Of a stretch of 29,195 nt of DNA, positions 23,743 through 29,195 are shown in pieces. The stretch comes from an uncultured Desulfobacterales bacterium (GTDB lineage Bacteria > Desulfobacterota > Desulfobacteria > Desulfobacterales > JAFDCJ01), in assembly GCA_945787595.1 (NCBI GenBank), contig CALZJV010000076.1:1-29195 (forward strand). The letters run 5' to 3'. Position 1 is the stretch's first letter. Every line of letters starts with the position of its first letter. The notes beneath the pieces were generated by a model. The model had not been told where the DNA came from. It was given only the letters and a program-made list of their open reading frames with translations, and did no database searches. The position numbers were made by a program, and so were the translations under genes.

Positions 23743-25827
23743 TTAAATTGCCATTCTCGTGGTATTCAAAGCATCCAGTTTTTGTCTGGCATCCAAATTC
23801 CAGGGTTCGATTTCTAGGACCAGATGATAAAAATCCCTGGCGTCATCGATCTTATTCAAGTTTTCGCAGATGTAACCCACAGCCATCAAGGTCTCCACGT
23901 CCTCCGGGTGATTCTCTATAATTTTGACATAAATCCGCATTGCTTTCTCAAATTGACCCTGTTCGATGCAGTAGAAATCGGCCAGATTCTTTTGGAAAGT
24001 AGTATTGTTAGGGTCGAGTTGCGCTGCCTTTTCATAATGATCAAGGGCAAGGTTTTTATCACCTGCTCTATATGACAAAACACCAAGATCATTATGAGCT
24101 TGGGCATGCTCCGGTGATGCTGCCAGTAGCGTCTCTAATTTTTGAATGGCTTCTTGCCCCCGGCCTTCGGTCGCTGCTTGCTGAGCAGCTTGATACATTT
24201 CCTCAACCGACCGAGAGACACTGGTTCCGGAAAGAGCACTTGGGAGTTTATCAAGATTCTGCCTGGCCTCGGCATTCCAGGGTTCGATTTCCAGAACTCT
24301 ACGATAAAAATCTTTCGCATCTTCAAATTTGTGCAGGGCCACACATATATGTCCCGTGATCAGAAGGATCTCGACATCCTCGGGATTGATTTCTAATATT
24401 TGGACATATATCCTTAAGGCGTCTTCAACACGACCCAATTCGGCATAATAAAAATCCGCCAGATTCTTTCGGAAGGTAATATTTTCCGCTTGAAATTCAA
24501 CGGCTTTCTCGTAGTGCAGTTGAGTTTTGTCTTTCGCGCCCTGGTTATAGTACAATACACCCAGATCATTGTGCGCGATAGCAAATTGAGGGTGTACTTC
24601 CAGCAATTTTTCTAAGGCGTTTAGGGCCACGTCGTGCCAACCGTTTTCAATCAGAGGCTGAATTTCTTGATACATTTTCTGTGGAGATTTCATAGCTTTT
24701 TCCTTTTGGTTATAATTTTTTGCAGACTTGATATTGAACCATTTATATTCATGTAAAGATTTAGTGCCATTTTGGGCCAAATTAATGTTTAACGCGACAT
24801 CAGACTTTTGGTTTAAGGAGGCAAATACAGAAGCTTTTTCAAACAGGTGAATCCCTTTGACGTGATCTCCGGATAGGCAGGAAATGATGCCAAGGTTGTT
24901 AAAAGAGACCATATTGGAATCATCATATTCCAGGGCTTTGCAGAAAAGCACGCCGGCGGTTCCGAGATTGCTTACCGGTTGGTCGCCTATTTTGAAAAAT
25001 TCTTTGCCAAGTTCGGCGGCGCACACATACATATGAGCAAGATTTCCAAGCTCGGTGTGTTCGCCACCATCGAATAACCTGACAAAATATTCCGGCAACA
25101 AATATCGATCGAGGAGTTCTTTAAACTCGGCGTCGCCTGATTCTTTCACGGTAAATTCCAAACCGTTTGGGTTTTTTAAATATAATCCAACGACTTCGGG
25201 AATTTTTTTGGCTTTCAATCCATTCACCGCGAAACGCAGCATGAACTCCCGGTCGCCGTAGACCTTAAAGTCGGCATTAAAACGCCCAATTTTCTCAAAC
25301 GCCTCTTTGCGAATTAAGGCGGCGTGGGATGTTATCTGACCGTGAAAAAGAAGTAATGGGTTAAAGTCAGGATAATTGATAAGCTCTTTTGGCAAATCGG
25401 AATCAAACCGGTCATTTTCGGCTCCGGTTTGCAACCAGTCTCCGTAGACGGCATCCAGATCGCTATTTGTTTCCATCTCAGCGGACATTCGCTCCAGGGC
25501 ATCTCCGACAAACCGGTCATCTGTGTTGGCATTGATTATGTACTTTCCGTCGGCGAGTCGAATTCCCCGGTTCCAGGCGCCATAAACGGACTCTATTTGC
25601 GAAGTACATACGTACACAATATGATTGAACTGCTGCATAAACTCCCTGGCGATTTGCCCTTCATTTTGTTGGGAGCCTGAATCTACGACAATAATTTCGA
25701 GCTTTTCATCTTTATACAGTTTTTGATCAATCAGGTTTTGAAGACGACCTTCCATAAACCGCTCAGAGTTAAACGCAGATACAATTGCTGAAACCAGGTA
25801 TCTTGAATGATTCATTTTATTCATCAT
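23743..25827 (-). CDS. GT2 glycosyltransferase with duplicated TPR module
   Basis: A 694-residue protein. Residues 10-250 are a GT2 domain: YLVSAIVSAFNSERFMEGRL, EIIVVDSGSQ, IRLADGKYIINANTDDRF (a DxD-like NTDD at 101-104), AVYGDW and VYGDREFMLRF. Residues 250-350 are helical. Residues 385-528 and 544-687 are two copies, 159 residues apart, of a TPR module. Each runs MYQ..Q, AHNDLGVL.Y..G, F.KNLADFY, L.IYV.I.E..PEDVE and A.DFY..VLEIEPWN. It starts 12 bp after the first OGT-like gene, so it is co-transcribed. The ATG start is one of several close Met codons (MMNKMNH) with a weak ribosome site. Function: probably glycan assembly, target protein unknown. Confidence 0.83.
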   Translation of the reverse strand: MMNKMNHSRYLVSAIVSAFNSERFMEGRLQNLIDQKLYKDEKLEIIVVDSGSQQNEGQIAREFMQQFNHIVYVCTSQIESVYGAWNRGIRLADGKYIINANTDDRFVGDALERMSAEMETNSDLDAVYGDWLQTGAENDRFDSDLPKELINYPDFNPLLLFHGQITSHAALIRKEAFEKIGRFNADFKVYGDREFMLRFAVNGLKAKKIPEVVGLYLKNPNGLEFTVKESGDAEFKELLDRYLLPEYFVRLFDGGEHTELGNLAHMYVCAAELGKEFFKIGDQPVSNLGTAGVLFCKALEYDDSNMVSFNNLGIISCLSGDHVKGIHLFEKASVFASLNQKSDVALNINLAQNGTKSLHEYKWFNIKSAKNYNQKEKAMKSPQKMYQEIQPLIENGWHDVALNALEKLLEVHPQFAIAHNDLGVLYYNQGAKDKTQLHYEKAVEFQAENITFRKNLADFYYAELGRVEDALRIYVQILEINPEDVEILLITGHICVALHKFEDAKDFYRRVLEIEPWNAEARQNLDKLPSALSGTSVSRSVEEMYQAAQQAATEGRGQEAIQKLETLLAASPEHAQAHNDLGVLSYRAGDKNLALDHYEKAAQLDPNNTTFQKNLADFYCIEQGQFEKAMRIYVKIIENHPEDVETLMAVGYICENLNKIDDARDFYHLVLEIEPWNLDARQKLDALNTTRMAI
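23767..24675 (-). repeat. Internal duplication of a TPR module (477-bp period)
   Basis: The coding sequence for residues 385-528 (24675-24244) and 544-687 (24198-23767) is a diverged tandem copy with an offset of 159 codons. Short runs are still alike at the DNA level, for example attccagggttcgattt near 23800 and again near 24275. The linker between copies is about 15 codons. Confidence 0.8.
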
Positions 25828-25839
25828 CGTGAAATTCTT

Positions 25840-27960
25840 TTAATATTTAAATTTATCAGAGCAGATGCCGGTTTGGCACCAAATATTCCAAACCTTTTTG
25901 AAGGTGTTTCCCACTGAATCGGCAAAAGAGGCACTGTCATATAGCGGAGATGTTTTCATACGCTGCCGCATTCCTTCTCTCAACAGTTCCAATCGATTCA
26001 TGTCCTGCGCAAGCTCCATGCCGATACGCACATAGGCCTCTTCATTATAGGCTATCAGCGCTTGCAACCCCATCCGGGTCAAAATACTGGCCCCGACCCT
26101 GCCCGCATGACGGTCGCCTCGCAAGGTAATGACAGGCACCCCCATCCACAGTGCCTCGCATGTGGTGGTCGTCCCGTTATACGGAAACGGATCAAGTGCA
26201 ATATCCACCTGATGATACAGCGCCAAATGACCTGCCGTGGAAGCTACCCTGGGCAACAGCGTCACCTGCTCGGCGGCAACGCCACAGCCGGAAAATAAAT
26301 CCAAAAACCGCTGTCTTACGTTCTCATCTGCAAACTGCTTGCTTTTAAGCAGCAGACGGGAATCTGCCACCTGCTGCAAAAGGCGTGACCAAAGCCCGAT
26401 AACCTCCTGGTTGATCTTGGGAAGATTGTTAAACGATCCGAAGGTGATCCGGCCGTTTTTACGTGCCGGCATCCCGCTGACACCCGGTGCATCCTGCGGT
26501 GGCCCATAACAGAGAAAGCCGTCCGGCAAACGTATGAGGGTTTCGCTGTGATATTCGTCGGCCTCACCCGGAGGATCTACGATGTCATCGGTAAGCCGGT
26601 AATCGATGACCGGCATCCCGGTGGTGCCTGGATATCCCAACCAGGTAACCTGCACCGGTGCCGGCTTGTAAGCAAAAACCGGTAGGCGGTTCTCTGCCGT
26701 GTGCCCGGCCAAATCGACCAGAATGTCAATGCCGTCCTGCCGCACCTGATCCGCTATCGCACGGTTTCTCAACCATGCGATGGGACGCCAGTGGTCGCTG
26801 AGTTCTTTGATGCGATTGGTTATTTTATCCTCACGCTTAACTTCGGAATAGCAATAGATCTCGAATAAATCACGATTGTGATTTTTTAGAAAAGGAAGAA
26901 AGAAATAACTCACCGAGTGTTCCCGAAAATCGGGCGAAATATATCCTATTTTGATTCGTCCGGCTCTTTCCGTTGAAGTAATCGCATCAGAATTTACGGC
27001 TTGTTTAATACCATGCTGTCGCCACCATTGTTCAGCTTCCTCATACAGCATCTTGGATTCAATACCGGAATCATAATGCATGGCATATAAAAGGTTGCTG
27101 TGTGCCTTGACATAATCAGGCCTAATTTCCAGTGCTTTTCTGAAACAAAAAATGGCCTCCTTGAACTTGCCCTGATTCTGATTGATGCTGCCCAGATTAT
27201 TATAAGCTTCAGCGTAATATGGATTCATCAAAAGGGCTTTTTGGAAGCATTGTGAAGCCTCCTCTAATCGTCCTTGCATGATCAAAGCGCTTCCCATATT
27301 GTTGCAGGCTTCAGGAAAATCGGATTTTTTTTGGAGGGCTTTTCGATAACAGATGACCGCTTTATCCAATTCACCTTGATACTGTAAGGCATTTCCCAAA
27401 TTTAAATAGGTTTGCGCATAATCGGGATCAACCATCAATGCTTTCTCATAACAGGCAATTTCATCTCTTACGGATCCGAGTTCACGATAAACATGGCCTA
27501 AATTGTTGTAGGTGGCAGCATCATCGGGCTGCAGTGAAAGTGCGTTTTGATGCAGGGCTGCGGCTTGCTTCAACCTGCCCTGCTTTCTGAAGATATTTGC
27601 CAGATTATTGAAAGCATCCGTGTAGTCCGGTTTAAGCTCCAATGCCCGGCGGTAGCATGAAATGGATCGATCAAATAATTCAAGCGAACGATAAACGACA
27701 CCTAAATTACAGTAATAAAAAGGATTTGATGGATTCAAGAGGATCGCTTTTTCGATTTGCCGCACAGCCTGATGGTGGTCGCCTGTTTGATGAGTGAGAA
27801 CGCCTAATAAATGCAGCGCATCCGCATGATTCGAATCGCGGCCAAGAATTGCATGGTAGATTTGCTTCGCATGTCGAAATTGTCCGGTGTTGTGATATTG
27901 AAGGGCTCGGTCTAATTCCGAATCTAAACTACCCATATGATGAGAGGAGGAAAACGTCAT
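25840..27960 (-). CDS. TPR-containing OGT/SPINDLY-type protein glycosyltransferase
   Basis: A 706-residue protein like O-GlcNAc transferase (GT41). Residues 13-285 are about eight TPRs (LHLLGVLTHQTGDHHQAVRQ, NNLGHVYRELGSVRDEIACY, YNNLGSINQNQGKFKEAIFC). From about residue 340 comes the GT41 catalytic region: IKIGYISPDFREHSVSYFFL with the family His, DILVDLAGHTAENRLPVFAY, VTWLGYPGTTGMPVIDYRLT, ITFGSFNNLPKINQEVIGLW (its Lys matches the catalytic Lys of OGT), and PFPYNGTTTTCEALWMGVPV followed by GDRHAGRVGASIL. All key motifs are intact. It would transfer a sugar from a nucleotide donor to Ser/Thr. It lies 18 bp after its paralog. Flagellin as target is inferred from the neighbourhood. Confidence 0.9.
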   Translation of the reverse strand: MTFSSSHHMGSLDSELDRALQYHNTGQFRHAKQIYHAILGRDSNHADALHLLGVLTHQTGDHHQAVRQIEKAILLNPSNPFYYCNLGVVYRSLELFDRSISCYRRALELKPDYTDAFNNLANIFRKQGRLKQAAALHQNALSLQPDDAATYNNLGHVYRELGSVRDEIACYEKALMVDPDYAQTYLNLGNALQYQGELDKAVICYRKALQKKSDFPEACNNMGSALIMQGRLEEASQCFQKALLMNPYYAEAYNNLGSINQNQGKFKEAIFCFRKALEIRPDYVKAHSNLLYAMHYDSGIESKMLYEEAEQWWRQHGIKQAVNSDAITSTERAGRIKIGYISPDFREHSVSYFFLPFLKNHNRDLFEIYCYSEVKREDKITNRIKELSDHWRPIAWLRNRAIADQVRQDGIDILVDLAGHTAENRLPVFAYKPAPVQVTWLGYPGTTGMPVIDYRLTDDIVDPPGEADEYHSETLIRLPDGFLCYGPPQDAPGVSGMPARKNGRITFGSFNNLPKINQEVIGLWSRLLQQVADSRLLLKSKQFADENVRQRFLDLFSGCGVAAEQVTLLPRVASTAGHLALYHQVDIALDPFPYNGTTTTCEALWMGVPVITLRGDRHAGRVGASILTRMGLQALIAYNEEAYVRIGMELAQDMNRLELLREGMRQRMKTSPLYDSASFADSVGNTFKKVWNIWCQTGICSDKFKY

Positions 27961-27978
27961 ACGTTTTGATAACAGCTC

Positions 27979-29195
27979 TTAATGTTGCATAGGTCCATTG
28001 GTAAATCGCTCATTTTGGTCATTTTTTTGACAGCAATTCTGCCAAAGCTTTTGGAAAGTAGTTTCCATGATGCGTGCAAACGACTTGCCGTCACATAGCA
28101 CAGACGACTGCATGCGCGAGCGCATCCCCAACCTCAGATTCTCCAGTGTACTCATATCTTCTGCAAGTTTTATACCGACCCCTATATATTGATCTCGGTT
28201 CTCCGCCACCATTTCCCCCAGGCCCATCCGGGTCAAAATACTGGCCCCTACCCTGCCCGCATGACGATCTCCTCGCAAGGTAATTACCGGCACCCCCATC
28301 CACAGTGACTCGCAGGTCGTGGTGGTTCCGTTATAGGGAAAGGGATCCAGGCCGATATCCACCTGATGATAAACTGCCAGATGACCCGCCGTGGAAGCCA
28401 CCCGGGGCAGGAGTGTCACCCGTTCGCCTGCAATCCCACAGCTGGAAAACAAATCCAAAAAATGCTTCCGTACGCACTCATCTGCAAACTGCCTGCTCTT
28501 CAGCAGCAAACGGGAATCCGCCACCTGATGCAACAGGCGTGACCATAGTCCGATTACCTCCGGGTTGATCTTTGGAAGGTTGTTAAACGAGCCGAAGGTG
28601 ATGCAGCCGTTTTGACGTGCCGGCAATCCGCAAACATCCGGTGCATTCTCCGGCGGTCCGTAACATAGAAACCCGTCCGGCAAACGCATGAGGGTCTCGC
28701 TGTGATATTCGTCGGCTTCCCCCCGGGGATCGGCGATTTCATCGGTAAGCCGATAATCGACGACCGGCATCCCCGTGGTGTTTGGATATCCCAGCCAGGT
28801 AACCTGCAGCGGTGCCGGCTTGCAAGCAAAAACCAACAGGCGATTCTCTGCCGTGTGTCCGGCCAAATCTACCAGGATGTCAATACCGTCCTGTCGCACC
28901 TGTTCAGCCACCGCCCGGTTGGTAAGACCCATGATCGGGCGCCAATGATCGGAAAGCATCCTGGTTTTATCCGTCTGATAATCCGGAGATTTAGCTTCTG
29001 AATAACAAAACACTTCAACCAGACGGCGGTCATAATTCTGAAGCAGCGGCAAAAAGAAAAAACTCACCGAATGCTGACGAAAATCCGGGGAGATGTAGCC
29101 GATCTTCAATCGCTTCCTCGGGGCGATGAGGTTTTTAATGCTGCCCGGCTGAAAGTAAGATACTGCGTGTTGCTGCCACCACTTTTTTGCCGCGG
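27979..29195 (-). CDS. Second OGT/SPINDLY-type glycosyltransferase (N-terminus beyond window)
   Basis: About 404 residues are visible and the frame stays open to the window edge (AAKKWWQQHAVSYFQPGSIK precedes the catalytic start). The true start and any TPRs therefore lie outside, and the internal TTG at 29109 is not the start. The catalytic motifs parallel the downstream paralog: LKIGYISPDFRQHSVSFFFL, DILVDLAGHTAENRLLVFAC, ITFGSFNNLPKINPEVIGLW, LDPFPYNGTTTTCESLWMGV and GDRHAGRVGASILTRMGL. The DNA of the two genes is nearly the same over long runs, for instance around 26630-26700 and 28790-28860, so this is a tandem gene duplication. The C-terminus differs (NERFTNGPMQH). Both catalytic sites look functional; specificity may differ. 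Confidence 0.9.
   Translation of the reverse strand, partial: AAKKWWQQHAVSYFQPGSIKNLIAPRKRLKIGYISPDFRQHSVSFFFLPLLQNYDRRLVEVFCYSEAKSPDYQTDKTRMLSDHWRPIMGLTNRAVAEQVRQDGIDILVDLAGHTAENRLLVFACKPAPLQVTWLGYPNTTGMPVVDYRLTDEIADPRGEADEYHSETLMRLPDGFLCYGPPENAPDVCGLPARQNGCITFGSFNNLPKINPEVIGLWSRLLHQVADSRLLLKSRQFADECVRKHFLDLFSSCGIAGERVTLLPRVASTAGHLAVYHQVDIGLDPFPYNGTTTTCESLWMGVPVITLRGDRHAGRVGASILTRMGLGEMVAENRDQYIGVGIKLAEDMSTLENLRLGMRSRMQSSVLCDGKSFARIMETTFQKLWQNCCQKNDQNERFTNGPMQH

Noticed and set aside
29107..29109. Start of the second OGT-like gene at TTG 29109
   Set aside because: The frame continues upstream to the window edge with residues aligning to the paralog (AAKKWWQQHA), so the gene is 5'-truncated by the window.

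Overview
The window is a flagellar and flagellin-modification region of a Gram-negative bacterium. The gene order, the sigma-54 enhancer-binding regulators, CheX, HDOD and TPR-glycosyltransferase genes and the moderate GC content suggest a deltaproteobacterium (Desulfobacterota, Desulfobacterales-like). This is inference; no rRNA or other taxonomic marker is present.

Region 1 (1-13378, all minus strand, read from high to low coordinates) is a long structural operon: flgB, flgC, fliE, fliF, fliG, fliH, fliI, fliJ, (gap) fliK, flgD, flgE, (gap) fliL, fliM (cut by the window edge). It encodes rod, MS-ring, switch, export ATPase, hook cap, hook and hook-length control. The flgE-fliL gap holds a frameshifted remnant of a motB/OmpA-type gene.

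Region 2 (13411-18557, minus) is regulatory. A FlrC/FlbD-like sigma-54 activator with a degenerate receiver sits directly upstream of flgB. Further upstream are a receiver-less FleQ/FlrA-like activator, an intergenic stretch with a long inverted repeat, a receiver-STAS fusion, and a CheX phosphatase. Three good sigma-54 promoter matches (before the FleQ-like gene, before the FlrC-like gene plus flgB operon, and before fliK) suggest a transcription cascade. A small beta-domain protein and an HDOD protein follow as a two-gene unit (18896-20081).

Region 3 (20500-22255, plus) is a compact flagellin operon: a near-perfect sigma-28 promoter, a 134-nt leader with a small hairpin, a short flagellin, then flbT and flaF. 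FlbT and FlaF are best known from Alphaproteobacteria as post-transcriptional controllers of flagellin, and the flagellin is also of that kind.

Region 4 (22265-29195, minus) converges on region 3 across a strong terminator hairpin. It holds two SPINDLY/OGT-type TPR glycosyltransferases (tandem paralogs, the upstream one cut by the window edge) and two GT2-TPR glycosyltransferases, all co-directional. The likely role, by position, is O-glycosylation of flagellin or synthesis of its glycan.

The most interesting points are the non-canonical regulatory wiring (Asn in place of the receiver phospho-Asp and no kinase gene between the two activators), the flagellin-FlbT-FlaF cassette beside OGT-like enzymes, the receiver-STAS/CheX pair, the motB relic, and the 22-bp-arm inverted repeat at 16838-16895.
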